Assembly (NCBI GenBank): GCA_019054805.1
Contig: JAHQIY010000003.1
Location: 8,184,001-8,248,000 of the forward strand
DNA length: 64,000 nucleotides
From: Brachionus manjavacas
Taxonomy: Eukaryota > Rotifera > Eurotatoria > Ploima > Brachionidae
Reading direction: 5' to 3'
The notes beneath the pieces are model-generated. The model saw only the letters and a list, made by a program, of their open reading frames with translations. It was not told where the DNA came from and made no database searches. Shown piece by piece: positions 11,852-24,593 of this stretch (the stretch's first letter is position 1; every line of letters begins with the position of its first letter). The position numbers and the translations under genes are program-made.

Positions 11852-12637
11852 TTGCATTTCCACGAATGGATGCTCTCACTTTGTCTGGTCTAGTCATGAA
11901 AATGGGATCTGTGTTTTAAAAAAAAAAAATGTTTCCAGGACCAATGTAATCGCATCTAATGATCAGAGTTCATTTTGTGGAATTGTCGAGGGTAATATTG
12001 AAAAAAAAGGGCAAAAAACTTTAATTTTTTTATATCAGAAAATCCTTGGATTACCGATGTGCAATCACTCAAGCATACTTATATTAATGATGAAGGCACT
12101 TGTTTATTGCCTACAGAAGATTACGCAGTTACTTATCCAATTGCTTTAGGAAATAAAGAGACCTTGGGTTATTTAAAATTTAGACCACAACTTTGTGGAC
12201 ACGTGTTGGAAATTGATTGTGGTAATGGAAAATTTGAAGCGGTGGTCATGAATTCAAATTTTGGTGGAGGTTTGGACTTAAACGACACGTTGTGGGAAGC
12301 AGCAATTCCTAAACGGAATAAAAAAATGGGTGAGGCTATGTGCAATATCACATTGGCAAAAAAAAATCCATTTAAAACTGAGGGATATCGCTGCTATCAT
12401 GGAACTGATCAAACAGATAATGTTTATTTTAGGAGCGTTGGCTTGTTTAATACTAGCGGAAGAGTGGTAATTGGTGCTCAATTCAATGGCAGAAATGGAA
12501 CTTTGTCTGAAAATGGCTATTTTACTTTTTATAGTTTTGGAACAGATGAAGATTTGGTCACATTTTATTTTGAGTTTGGGGGATCTTTTTCCATTTATTT
12601 AAAAGACTGTCCAGGCAAATTAAACAATCAAAAATAG
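11852..12637 (+). pseudogene. 5'-truncated copy of the PAN/double-psi-barrel protein
   Basis: Homology with the gene at 7,338-8,344 begins abruptly at 11,852 in the middle of the PAN module (ISTNGCSHFVW). Exon 1 (signal peptide) and half of exon 2 are missing. The remaining exon part (11,852-11,991), the 47-bp intron (11,992-12,038, one base longer than in the other copy) and the last exon (12,039-12,637) keep their reading frame. Differences are few: Tyr to Asn in the PAN part, Lys to Arg and Asn to Ser in the last exon, and a stop after NNQK where the other copy reads on two residues. No in-frame ATG or open frame leads into it from upstream (TAA lies about 18 bases before the breakpoint), so it is probably not expressed as a secreted protein. 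Confidence 0.8.
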
Positions 12638-12916
12638 TCGTAGTCGTAATCAAAATGAAGCATTTTTTTAAATAAATTTTTAAAAGTTCATTTTTTTTTG
12701 TATAATAAGCAAAAGTAGACTTCATTAATTATTTAAAGCAGTCAACCTTAAAAATGATTTTTTTTATGTAATTGCTTTTTTAATCTATGATATTTGAAAA
12801 ATTGTTCTCTAAACCATCTTGACAAAATTTTATCTATTCAATATAACCTTATTGCAAAAAAAAGTGCTTCCTTCAAATTTTAAGATAGTGTTTTAGATTG
12901 AGTCAAACAATTTCAA
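11852..12916. repeat. Right arm of the large inverted duplication
   Basis: Inverted match of 7,060-8,128. The match stops at about 12,916 and resumes for 21 bases at 13,246-13,266, so the arms differ by an insertion or deletion of about 330 bp. Confidence 0.9.
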
Positions 12917-13245
12917 GATACTTTTAAATAGCAGTTTAATTGATATAAAGAATTTTAATTGAACTCAAAAAATATCAAAAATTTTTTTTTAAATTCAACG
13001 AAAACTTTTCTGAATGCCTAGATTGGAAGCTTTCGCCTGATTTAATTTGATTAGAGACATTTTTGACAAAAACCTCGGAAAAAATCACTCGTATTTTATT
13101 TTCAAATAATAGATAATTTGAAAATTATCAAAAATCGTGAAGATAATGTTTTGAGGCTACACATGAACTATTTTTTTGTGGGTTTGAGGTCTAATGCATT
13201 TTTGACAATTTGAAACCAGAGCTTCAATTATTTTCATGGATATGA
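12917..13245. other. Segment present only in the right arm of the inverted duplication
   Basis: About 330 bp interrupts the inverted match; the left arm has about 11 unmatched bases at this point. No coding is seen. Either a small insertion in this arm or a deletion in the other. Confidence 0.55.
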
Positions 13246-13266
13246 GCGTTTTTGCTTTGGATGTTA

Positions 13267-14137
13267 ATTTTTGCTTAGTTCAAATTGATTAAACGTGATC
13301 AGGCCAAGTGAGCAAGAATAACTCGTGGTAAACAAGCCAATCGTGAACAAATATTCCATCTTTTGTTTTTGAAATTTACCAGATAAATATCAAAATCTAT
13401 TAAATTTTTAAAATAGAAATTTTTTTTTCTACTTCGAAAGCCATCTAAGATAATTAGATTTTTTTTTGTATAAAAAAAAGAGTATTTTTTAGATCGATTT
13501 GTTAGACAAAAGTGATAACAAAAAATATTTTCTTTTTGTAAAAACGTGATAGAAAAAAAAATTCCGCGAAATTACTTTTCAAATTTATCAATTACATAAT
13601 AAGTTTTCATTGAAAAATTTAAAGCATTTTTTTTGCTAAACAAACACTAAGTCTGTTTAAATTGAAAGCTTTTTTTTACCAAAAAACTTAATTATCTTTA
13701 AATTAGAATTTTCTAAATAATTCAAGGCAATCAATTCAGGTGTCTTTTTAAAAGCGATTATAAATAAGTTGGGTGTTCAATCACCGTGCTAAGAATAAGA
13801 AAAAATTTCAGCTTAAGTTTTTTTTCTGAGTGTGAAACCCTGCGCTAACAGTGGCGATCAAAGACAGTGCCATCTTTGAATTCACACTAAATCCATTTTA
13901 TCTCTAGCTTAAATCTCGAAATTTATTTTCGCGAATATTTTAATGTAAGTTCTCTAGGCATGTAAGAGACCGAGAGGGAGAAAAAAAAAGAAAAATAAAT
14001 TAAACTCACTCATAAAAAATTATAATACAAAAAAATAGTTTTAAGTTTTATAATTTTTAGCTATGTTTTTTTTTAATACTAGAATAGTGCAAAGTATATG
14101 CTTGAGATGATAGAAATTTTCTACCGAAATTTTTAAA
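13267..14137. other. Upstream region of the zinc-finger gene
   Basis: AT-rich, no ORF. A G+C-richer patch at 13,830-13,890 (around CCCTGCGCTAACAGTGGCG) may be 5' untranslated or promoter sequence of the gene at 14,138. Confidence 0.35.
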
Positions 14138-15211
14138 ATGAACACCACCACCACCCTTGATCTAATGAACCTTCAATTTCAAGCAATCAAAAACAATTGC
14201 AACGCTTCTCATCAGCAGCGGTTTTCCAATGAACAAATGAGTCAGCAAAAGATTGGAAATTCCGTGCTTAACATGGCCCGGGGTTCCTTGTTGGACTCGC
14301 GGATACAAGCCGGACCAGCTGCTACCTCCACTCCGAACCCTATTCAGCAGCAATCCACAATCAATCACGATATTTTAACAAACTTATTTTTTAAATTCGA
14401 CCCGAACCTGTTTCAAAAAAAAGACCATCTGAATTTCTTATTGGCAAATGAACGTGATTCTCGTGCTGTATTTCCGGTAAATCAGCAAATGCAGGAGCAT
14501 CCCAACAAGAGCTTGTCAGGCCAAGTGATAAATAATGGTCCAAAAAAATTAGTTCCAACTCATTCTGATCGCGAAGGTGCACATTATGCCGAGGTCAATA
14601 ATAAGACCCAAATGGGTCAGCAAAATTTTTTTCCATTGCCGCGTCAACTCTGTCCGAATCAATCTCTACAGCAACAGAAAGACTCGCTCAATGAATCGAG
14701 CAGCTCGGATGAACAGAATGGCGGAAAGCAGTATAAATGTTCTCATTGTTTTAAACTTTTCCGCAAAAAGGTTCATCTAAATCAGCATATTCGGATACAT
14801 TCGGGCGAAAAGCCCTATGGTTGTGATTTTTGTGAAAAACGGTTCACTCAGTTGTCTCATTTGTGGCAGCACACAAGGCGACACACTGGTGAACGACCGT
14901 ACAAGTGCGATATTGGCACATGTGACAAGACTTTTACTCAATTGTCCAATTTACAGTCTCATTTAAAAACGCATGGCTTTCAGTCTACATCTAGCACATT
15001 GGATCAAGCCTCATTAGCAAATTCATTTTCCGGTGTCCAACAAAGGCAAATAAAAAAAGCACGAAATTCCAATAAAAGGCATTACTGTGAATTTTGTCAC
15101 AAGAGATTTGCAACCGAAGGAGTGATTAGGCAACATCAGTGCATGAGACAAACGAATGCTTATTTGGAAAGAACTGATGATGGAGCTCTCATTCTAAAGG
15201 TGAAACCATAG
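14138..15211 (+). CDS. C2H2 zinc-finger transcription factor, LIN-29/rotund/ZNF384-like
   Basis: A single exon of 357 residues, with its start at an ATG after an AT-rich leader. Residues 1-195 are low in structure and rich in Gln, Asn and Ser. Three classical fingers follow in tandem: C201/C204/H217/H221, C229/C232/H245/H249 and C257/C262/H275/H279, joined by the canonical linkers HSGEKPY and HTGERPY. The phrases FTQLSHLWQH and CDKTFTQLSNLQSHLKTH, with the longer C-x4-C spacing in finger 3, are characteristic of the LIN-29/rotund/squeeze/ZNF362-384 group, nuclear regulators of developmental timing and patterning. A fourth module, CEFCHKRFATEGVIRQHQC (residues 317-335), has the first Cys pair and one His but Cys instead of the last His at unusual spacing, so it is probably degenerate. 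Family placement is from motifs only. Confidence 0.85.
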   Translation: MNTTTTLDLMNLQFQAIKNNCNASHQQRFSNEQMSQQKIGNSVLNMARGSLLDSRIQAGPAATSTPNPIQQQSTINHDILTNLFFKFDPNLFQKKDHLNFLLANERDSRAVFPVNQQMQEHPNKSLSGQVINNGPKKLVPTHSDREGAHYAEVNNKTQMGQQNFFPLPRQLCPNQSLQQQKDSLNESSSSDEQNGGKQYKCSHCFKLFRKKVHLNQHIRIHSGEKPYGCDFCEKRFTQLSHLWQHTRRHTGERPYKCDIGTCDKTFTQLSNLQSHLKTHGFQSTSSTLDQASLANSFSGVQQRQIKKARNSNKRHYCEFCHKRFATEGVIRQHQCMRQTNAYLERTDDGALILKVKP

Positions 15212-18200
15212 AGAATTATTACACAATCAAAACTACAAGGCTCTTAGTCGACCTTATACAGTATTTAGCTGTTTATTTCTGTTTTTATCTAAATTTTTTA
15301 TTCAAAAGCTGATAGTTTTTATTTTTTTTATCTTGGTCCGTAACTTTGTTTTTTTTGTCAAGGATCATAAAAAATATTCATATACCTTTATTCTTTCTAA
15401 TTGTAAATAAAATTTTATCAATATTTTGGATAAATTGATTTTATTATTTATTTTGATTTTTTTAAATATTTATTTTGATAGTGCCATCCTTTTTTGTTAT
15501 TCTAAGTTAAAAAATAATTCACAGTGCTAATAAATAGGATATTTGATCAAATTTAGAACAATTTCCATATACAAAAGCATTTCCAAATTGTAATATTTTT
15601 TGAATATTTTATTATTTAAAATATTTATGCAAATTTTATCAAAAATATTTTTTTCTCTAATTATTGTGTTTAAAACTTTATTTACATTTTTCAAATATAT
15701 TCTATAAAATTAAGATGGTCGATCATTCGTTTTAAAATGAGAGCCGAAATCAATTGCAAACAAACTCGATCAAATTTGATTATGTAATTCTATGATCACG
15801 TTTTAGTGATCAAAAGTCAAATTGGTGACCAAATCTGGAAGTTTAGACAATGAGAATATCAAAAACTAAAAATCCTTTCTGTACTTTCTGTACTTTTTGA
15901 TAATCAAAATACAGATTGTAATTAATCAAAAGTTTAAAAATTAATTTCAAATTATAACAAATATTTCTCTTACCTTCAACATACCCGAATACCTAAACCA
16001 GGGGTCTGCCCCGGATTCCGTTTAATTTTAACATAGTGATTAAAATTTCCATAAACTACAAAAAGTACAGAAGGAAAAAAAAAAGAAAATGGTTTTTTAA
16101 AAGTCAAATCTCATTGTCTATCTTTGCAAATCCGGTAAGGAAAAATTTTGATAATAATAAACTTGTGACGAAGATTTCTGGATTGCATACAATTTTATTT
16201 TTAAAAATAATTAATATTCATTCGGATTAAATACGTCTTTATTCTTTAACAATATTTATTTTCTATAAATTAAAGGAGGATTATAGATTTAATTCAAAGT
16301 TTTATTTTTAAATTGAAAACATTCAAATTTTTTTTTTTAATTTAGTTTGTTTTGTGATCGTATAATTTACAATTATAATTATTTATTAATTATTTTTTTA
16401 ATAATAATCTCAAGATATCTACTTGGTTATATGCTGTTTGTTTTCCAATACTGGAGAATTCATGGTTGTGTATTTAGTATGTTAAAGATTTTTTCTCAAT
16501 AATAAAAAAAATTAAATTAATATTATTATTAAAATAATATTAAAATATAATTTGAAACAATGTACGCTTGTGGATCTCGAGTTCTATAGTACTCAACTAA
16601 ATCAGACGCGATTGACAGTCTTAGATATAAAAATTAAATATTCAAACATAAAATACAAATACAAAGTTTAAACTTAATTTTATAAAAGTAGAAAAATTTT
16701 AATCAAATCTTCGATTAAATTATTAATATATTAGTAAAAAAAGTCGAGTGTTTGGTATTTTGATATAGTTTAAATATTAAAGCTTGTTTTTAAAAAAATA
16801 TTAGAATCGCGTTGGAAAAAAACGAACGATTTCATTTTTAAATCAAAGCTGTTTCAAATTTAATTTTAATGAAAAAAGGTTTAAGAAATTTCTAAAATTT
16901 ACATTAAATTTTTCTAGAATCTTAAAATTAAAATAAATTTTCCATTAAAAGCAGAAAATAATTATTAATATTAATTTTTTTAAAATTTAGATAAATTTTT
17001 TTAGCCTTCTGACTTAGAGATAAAAATAATCAAAAATTGTGAATTAACTACAGGGATTTATTTAATTCAACGCATTGTTAAAATTGAAAAAATTTAAACT
17101 AAATAAATGACATTGAGTTAAGAGAAGAAATTGTTTTGCTCTTGTTTTGTATTTTATTAATTGAAAGCAATTTTTTTTCATTAAATAATTTTTGTAAATT
17201 TTTTAATTCTTAATTATTACTTGAAGGTTTCTAGTTAAAATAAAATTTTTTGAGATATTTAGCCTCAAAAGAAGCCTTTTTTAATCTAATTTTAATCATT
17301 TGCAGTATATTATTTTAATAACTTGGCTTCATGCAGTTAGATCTCAATTTTGCGTCACATTTCCATATTTTGGTACTTTTAAAACAAATTAATTTATTTA
17401 TTTTAAATAATTATTTCGAAATTAGTTCATTATGCTCTAATTATTTTTCATTTTCTGAACAGTTCGGCTAAATTTAAATTCTTAATGAATTTATTTTTTG
17501 ATAAGCATAAAAATTGGATTAAGTTAAAGATTAACATATTTTTTGAAATATTATGAAACACTGAGCTTATTTTAAAAAATAAAAAGAAAAGTTTTAAATG
17601 ATAATTAAAACCCATTAATTTATAAAATAAGGGGCCAAATCAGGTTTTTATTTCTGACGTAGATGCAGAAGCAAAAATAAAAAGTTGATTTCAGATTTTT
17701 AAATTGATATTTGAGCTTAAATGAAAGGAAGTGTGATCAAAATTTGCGAAAATTTGATCCATAGATATTTCATACATCTGACGGTTTTGGTTCTTGTCAG
17801 CCTTTTTATAATAAAATAATTTCAAAACAGAGACTTTTTCTTCCCTCGATGATTTTTTGTTAATTTTAATTGTTTTATTATATTTTAGAAAAATTTATAA
17901 ATAATATTGAAATAAAAAATTTTAATTTAGATTTAATAGATAGATTTATGACTAATAAAAAATGATGATAAAATATTTTTATTCTTTATCAAAATCACCG
18001 TGAGTTCTGATGATTTTTCAATAATGATTAATGATGCTTTCTAATCGAAAAATCTAAGAGAAACGTTCCAATAAATACAGATTTTACCGCAAACAATGCA
18101 TCTATCATCTACTGGCATTTACGTCATAGACTAAAAGATTTCTCTCTTTTATTTGTAACTTGTTAAAAGCAAATAAAATCTGGCTTTATTTAGAATCGAT

Positions 18201-21200
18201 TTCTCTTCCGAAAAAAAAACATATTATATAATAATAATTACCAACGTTTTGAAGTTATCAGATACTCAACTCCCTTTGAAATATTATCCCCTTAAAAACT
18301 TTAATTTCACATAGCAACAGTTCTAATATTCATTCAGATACCAACCTAGGAACATGGTTCCTAACTAATTCAAATTCCAATCTAATATTCTGAGAAAACT
18401 GCAAGTAAATGCCAAAAGCAATAAAATTCATCAAAGTGTTTTTTCATATGATCGTTTCTTCTTCCAAAATTAGGATACAGAACAGGTAGAGAGTGTATAT
18501 TCACTCAGAGTTATTTTTTGTTTATTCTATCAACATTTATGCTTGGTCCAGTCTTGGATAATTTTAATTCTAGTTTTTATTTATTTTTTTTCAAGCAATT
18601 TTGACGCTTTTTTCAATTAGAAATATTTAATTTCCTTTTTGTCTAAAATTCAAATCAAGGTAGAGAAAAAAACTAGAGAGAATAATAAAATAGACGATTT
18701 TTAGCGCTTTAAAAAATTAACCGTTTGTGAATCTGGAACCGGAAAATTGTAGTGGATAATTTGTTTGAGTACTTGTTATTAGATGAACACAATTAGAAAT
18801 ATCGATTTTAGCACAAAATTTGTCAAATGGGAAAATGAATTTTAAGCCAGGAAAATTCACGAATTCTCTGTATCTAGTTATTTGGGAGCAAATTTAATTT
18901 CTTAAAATTTTATTCAAATATTTTTTTAAAAAATTGTGAAATTATTCCAATCTTTTTTCACCATTGTTAAATCGATCTCCAGAGAGTAAAGAATTAAATT
19001 TCAGCAGCAACAACAAAAATCAAAGTTTTTTAATTGAAAATTATGCATCAAGGATATGGGAGCCAGGAAGCAAAGACTCTAGGATCGAGGCACACCGAGA
19101 GCAAAAATGTTTACTTTTCTGAGCAAAAGTTGGCAATTATTAATTTTATTTTTCGGGTGTCTAGGGCACCATCCAGGCTGTCTAATGACAAACTCAAAAG
19201 ATTAATTTATTAGCTTCTCAAATCTTAAGAATTGTGTGTGTGTGTAAATGGTTCCTATTTATTTCGATCTAAATTCAAACTTTTTTTTTCTTAATTTATG
19301 ATAACACTAGTAAAATTAGATAGAAAACAAAAAATTAATATCATGTGAATTTATTTATTTAACTCGATTGTGAGTCTCGAATTCACTCTTTCTCCCAATG
19401 TGTACTCGGGCTCGTTGCTTTGCTTTGCCTAATTTATTTTATCGATTTTCAAAGGAAAAAAGAAAAAACTCTATTAAACATAATTTATTTATTTATTTAT
19501 AATAACAGGCTTTGAGTTATCTGAGCTTCGAAGCGCTCCACAAACGAGTGATCAGAGAATAGACTAAGATTTTTTTATGGTTCTAGTGAATTTGATTTAA
19601 GAAGAACACTGATAAGCGAACATATAAATTATTATAATACTGCAGGAGAATCAACCATTTTTGAATAGATAGGCACAACTCTTCAGTTACTTTTAGTTAA
19701 TCTTTTTTTGTTCAGAATTTTATTAATTTTCATAAACAAGCAAAAAAGAGAGAGGAACACCGACAGGCAGAAATGAATTCAACTTTTAGAAATTTTGCAC
19801 TCAACATTTTTTTCACTAGGAAAGATCTAGAATTTGGTTGCGGCCACTAATTCGGTGTTGTCTTTTGACCGTAGAGATTATCGATTCTGCAGGCCTCATA
19901 ATTTATGAATCCGAGTGCCAACCAAGCTAAAAACTAATCTGGTTGATGATTCATAAAATTTGCATCAATGACCCAGTAGATTTGTTTCTAGACTAGGAAA
20001 AATTGATTTTTTTTTCTACAAAATTCTTCGGCATCTTATCCTGATTCAGTTTGTCAGTTTGCATTAGGGCTGTAAATGGGGCTCGAAAGGACAGGTTCCT
20101 AATTGGTTTGGGCCTAAATCGGGCATGAAATTTATCTTTAATTAAAAAGAAAAAACCAAATATTTATTTTAATTTAGCGGATTGAATTTCAGAAATTTTA
20201 TTAAATTTAAAAAATATTTATTTGACGCTGCTACTTTCAGAGCTAAATTGAAATTTTGTGTCTATTATTGGTTGTTGTGGCGATATGTATGGAACAAAAA
20301 TATTGATTTTTCCTCTAGTTATTATTAAAAATTCCAAATCGATTTTCGGTTCAGAAACAAGATAACTTAGGTAAATGAAATCAAAAAAATTTTCTTTTTT
20401 TTTCCTTTTTTTTTCTTCTTTTTTAGTCGAATAATTAGCAAAAATTGATCGATATTCATGAGCTAAATAAACTACAGTAATTCAAGTATCTTGGCATCTA
20501 AATTCTAGCTATAGGTTTGATATTTGGGAATTATTGCCAAGGATTTATTTGAGCAATTTAAAGTCATCCGTGTATCTTGCCATTAATTAGAAGAGAAAAA
20601 GGAACTCATTTTTAGCTCAAGTGTTATTTAGTCAGTCACTAGATTGGTCTCTATTTTCAGGATATAGTGGCTAAATTTGGCTCAGTCTTTCCTCTAGCTC
20701 AGCACATTTGCTTGCTCTGCTCATAAGTGTGTATAGTTAGAGTCGGAGTGTTGCTCGCCAGCCTATGCCTCTCTAGGCTCTTGGCAAAGCGGTGCATTTT
20801 AGCGTTTTAGAGAGGAAAACTGATCAGTTTGCAGCTTTATTAGAGGTGACAAATTTCTTCAGTTTTAATTAAAATTTAACAAGCTTGAATTTAAGAAATT
20901 TAAATGCAAAAGAGTCGATATGACGTAAGCTTCGAAATGAATAAGAAATTTCTCTTGTGTGAAATCTAATTTGGATAATTTGGAAACAAAAATTCAATAT
21001 TTATTTTTGTGAATTTTAGATTCCAGCTTTGAATAGAAGAATTTAAATGAAATTCAAAGTGGTTCGTATCAATTTGGCTAATTCTACTTGTTTGTTGTTT
21101 GAATGTCCACTTGTCAAAGTTTAACTAATTCACGGTAATTCAAAGTGCTCTTAACCTGAGTAGAATTTGCCAATTCGGTCCAAAGTAATTTTCGAATTAG

Positions 21201-22904
21201 AACCACTTTAAAAGTTATTTTAGCACAATTTTTCAACTCTTTTTTTTTCTTTGTTGTTAATTTCAAATTACATGAATTTCAAGGCAGTTGAAAGATTTCT
21301 ATGTAAAGTTGTTTGCGGTCACTATAAATTCTATCCAAAATTTTTTTATTTTTTTTCCAAAAGTAAATAAAGTCCTGAATTTAATTTCAATTTATTGTCA
21401 AAAATTTAAGTACTTGTTTGCTCAAAGACGGATCGTGTTGTCATAGAGTCAGGTTCTTTGAAGAACATGTTGAGCAAGCCTTGAATAATTTTCCATTAAA
21501 AGATGTCATAATTAATTTAGAATTCGGAGAAATTTCGGTGCAATATTTCTTGATTTTTTTGTTTTTTCGTTTTAAAAAATAAAATATTCTAGCACTAACA
21601 ATTAATTATGGCCTCGGTTTAAAATTTTTTTTTCAACTGTTCTAATTTTTAATTAATATTTATCAAGTTTTTAAATTTTTTAACCATTATTAGAAGAAAA
21701 AAAACTAAGCATATTTTCGGGTCACTAAACCGACCTGGGTGATAAACAAATGCAATTTTTGTGTCCCGATGCAGCGTCGACAAATCGATATAGCAACAAC
21801 AAAAATTTTTAGCAAATAAGACAATTATTTTAATCATATTTTGGTATCGAATCTTGATAAAAACTCATCTAAGTGGGGACCACTAATCTCAAGTTACCAC
21901 AAAGATAGTTTTTTATTGCAAAAGGCATTCGATGCAGATTATGTTTTCTTTAGTTTAATTAAGTAAATATTTTTGGTTACTAGAGATTAACTTCGTTTTT
22001 ACGATTAGATTTTAAGCTGAGAGAAAATTTTCGATTCTTAGTTTGTCATTTTGCCTAGACATAAGTTTTTAATATCTTTTTGAATTAAATTTCGTATCGC
22101 CGAAAAAATAATCAATCATGTCAGAGCAATTAAAAATTAACAATCAGCTTGGATTAAAATTTAAAATAGAAATTAAGTTGTTATATGTTTTATTAAGTTG
22201 TTAGGTAATCGTGTAAATTTAATAAAATATATATTCATTAATTGCTGGTCCAGTCACGTGCACACAGTCGTCATTTTAAAAAAATGGCAGCAAAAATTTA
22301 TTTGTGAATAAAATTTGATGCTAATTTTTCTATTTTAATATTCATATAAAATTGAGGACAAAAATCAATTTTTAAAATAAAATGAATTTAAATCAATACA
22401 GATGGACTTAGTTATTAAGGAAAACGAAAAACTCTACTTTTGTTTGGCTAGAGTGTCCATGGTCATCCTTAGACATACAATTAATTTTTACTTCAAAACT
22501 TTAGCTAAATAAGAATAAGAATTTACAACAAAAAAGTCTTTTGGCTTTATTTCAGACAATATTTGGGAATGACCACAAAAATAAATATTGAGCTAATTTT
22601 GAGTTCAAAAAAAATTTAATTTTATCACTGCACGTAAAAGAAAATTTTAAATTTATTAAACTAACATTCATTATGATTCATTGTTTTTCTAAAAAAAATT
22701 AGTTTATGCTGCCTAAAATCAAACGCAATACGCGGGCCTTTTTTGTTCAACAACTTTTTTCTTATAAAATAATTATGGAGAATTTTTAAAATTATAACAG
22801 CTTCTAATTTATTTAGCGCCCAACGATCACACTTTTTTTAATATCAAATTTTATTTTTTGCTTAATTAAAATAAGAAAATAATCAATCTACAAATTTAAG
22901 TAGT
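15212..22904. other. Long gene-poor AT-rich region
   Basis: No gene recognised in about 7.7 kb. Small G+C-richer patches (15,985-16,020; 19,040-19,190; 19,380-19,430; 20,690-20,820) have no good ORF. Because the G beta start codon at 25,221 is preceded by an acceptor-like TGTTCTAG, an upstream non-coding exon of that gene may lie here. Short runs of (TTTA)n at 19,480-19,500 and (GT)n near 19,233. Confidence 0.4.
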
Positions 22905-22990
22905 GCCACTATAGTTCCGTAAGGGCACAAAGACTGCGGAGATCGAACCTCCGACTCTTTGCTATTAAAACCACACGGCAGCTAAACCAA
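22905..22990 (-). repeat. tRNA-derived SINE head or tRNA pseudogene
   Basis: On the minus strand GTTGGTTTAGCTGCC is followed about 35 bases later by a perfect T-arm, CGGAG-GTTCGAT-CTCCG, which contains the RNA polymerase III B box GGTTCGATCTCC. The anticodon region (TGGTTTTAATAGCAAAG) does not fold well and the acceptor stem is imperfect, which favours a tRNA-derived SINE or decayed tRNA over a working tRNA. Confidence 0.5.
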
Positions 22991-23069
22991 CTTTCATTAC
23001 TTATTTCAATTTACCTTTTTAATTTTTTCCATATTTTATTTTGACTTATTTTACTAAAAGATTTTTCTT

Positions 23070-23350
23070 ATTCTTTTTTTTTTCACTGCAATTCCTTGTA
23101 AAGCATTCACACATTCTACTTTATTCTTAGCGGAAATTTCCGCTTGTTTTCGTATGAGTTTCATCTCTTTCTGCTTTCTTTCAATTAATCTCCTCCAGAT
23201 CATCTTTGCTCTTCTTGCATTTCTCTTTCCTTGTGGTCTCCCAGGATAAAGCTACTCTTGAATTTGTGTCTCTTGGCATTCTTAAAACATGTCCAAGTCA
23301 TTTAAGTGGTCTTCTCTCATGTTGCAGATCGACGCTGTTCTTGTTTACTT
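23070..23350 (-). mobile_element. 3' coding end of a non-LTR retrotransposon, degenerate
   Basis: The minus strand reads RRPLK-x-LGHVLRMPRDTNSR and, after a frameshift, GKRNARRAKMIWRRLIERK. This matches the pattern RRLRWLGHVLRM ... GKR-x-RGRPK-x-TWRR at the C terminus of many non-LTR retrotransposon polyproteins. It contains in-frame stops and is dead. Confidence 0.65.
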
Positions 23351-23619
23351 GATCTTAATTTTTTTTTTGTAGAAGCTTTGAAGCTTTGGTTCGGTACAAA
23401 AAAAAACAAATAACTACTTAGAATATTAATAATTTGTTTCTTTTCTTATCGGAGGTGCTCATCTCATTTTCCAGTACCATTTATATCTGACACAGATCGT
23501 GAGTTGATCATGTGCAGCGAAATTATCATCCAGAATCTGGTTCTAGATGTTTTGTTCATTTAGAAAATTTAAAAAGTAGGACTATTTTTAAAATTAATGA
23601 AAAATTGCTTGTGTAATTA

Positions 23620-24400
23620 TTTATTTTTTTATCTACATCGAGCTTAAGCTTCTTCAGTTTTAAATAATAATAAAAAAAGTTAAATAAGATAAAAAGGGGA
23701 AAAGAATTGTCGAAAGGGAGAGTTACAGGTTACACATGTTTAAATATTTGACGGTTCAGCAAAAAATGAAGAAATGGTAATTACACAGAGGGGTCGGATA
23801 TTCGACATATCTTGATTCAAAGCCTGTTTCACTGCCACCAGTTGTTGTTATTTTTAGTTTTTTCATTTTATTTATAATAATAATTTAGGAGTTGGGCTCC
23901 AGGGCAGTTTCGAGCGGTTTAATCCCTCTTTTCAGTCCTTTTATAAGTAAATTTTTGATCAAATAAAGTAAGGATGTTTTTTGGATTAAAAATTTTCAAA
24001 CACGCTTCCCAATGGTGTTTGGAACCTGTTTAAGGCTTCGGTAGTCCTGTTTTTTAAGTATTTTTTTTATTCTGCAATTAATGCGTGATTTGATCTCGAT
24101 TTAAGAAATTTAATGAAAAGTGAATTTGTTCTGTCATCAATTTTTTCTATGTTAAGCGTTTTGTGGATTGTGTCGAAGCTTGTTTTAAGTGAAAAAAATT
24201 TAATAATTTTGGTTTGAAAAATTTGCAGATCTTTTTTAATTTTTTGAGTGCCAGATTTTAGAAAAACGAAGCAGTAATCAAAGAGGGATCTTATCAAAGA
24301 TTTGTACAGCGTTTTGTCAATAGAAATTTTTAATAGAATTTTTTTTATTTTAAAAATTAAAAAAAGTAGGACTAATTTTAAAATTGTTTGTCTAATCAAA
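23620..24400 (-). mobile_element. Non-LTR retrotransposon RT C-terminal fragment (CR1/Jockey type)
   Basis: The open frame 24,399-24,067 reads KTLYKSLIRSLFDYCFVFLK, then IQTK-like and TLNIEKIDDRTNSLFIKF motifs and ends NHALI. This is the thumb region of CR1/Jockey-like reverse transcriptases (LYK-x-LIRP-x-x-EY ... L-x-x-ER-x-x-L). Downstream, to 23,880, runs matching non-coding sequence that recurs near 36,890 and 42,100. A motif at 23,637-23,660 (ATCGAGCTTAAGCTTCTTCAG) resembles the arms at 40,200 and 40,640. Confidence 0.6.
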
Positions 24401-24569
24401 GCAAAGCTAATTTATCCATAATCAAATTAAGCATATCTGCCAAATTTTTCGTTAGACTAAACAACAAACTCGAACATAATTGATGCTCACTGCAACTCGA
24501 ATAAAATAATAATAAATTAGAGTTCATGTTATCATAAAGAAGACGGAAGAAGAACAACTAATAAATTAT

Positions 24570-24593
24570 GTGTGAGTGAGTGTGTGTGTGTGC
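24570..24593. repeat. (TG)n/(GAGT)n microsatellite
   Basis: Short alternating purine-pyrimidine repeat. The two overlapping ORFs across it at 24,566-24,779 are not credible genes. Confidence 0.8.

Noticed and set aside
12059-12637. Right-arm copy as an independent gene starting at a GTG
   Set aside because: GTG is not a credible start here; homology extends upstream through a shared intron into a truncated exon, so it is a 5'-truncated copy.
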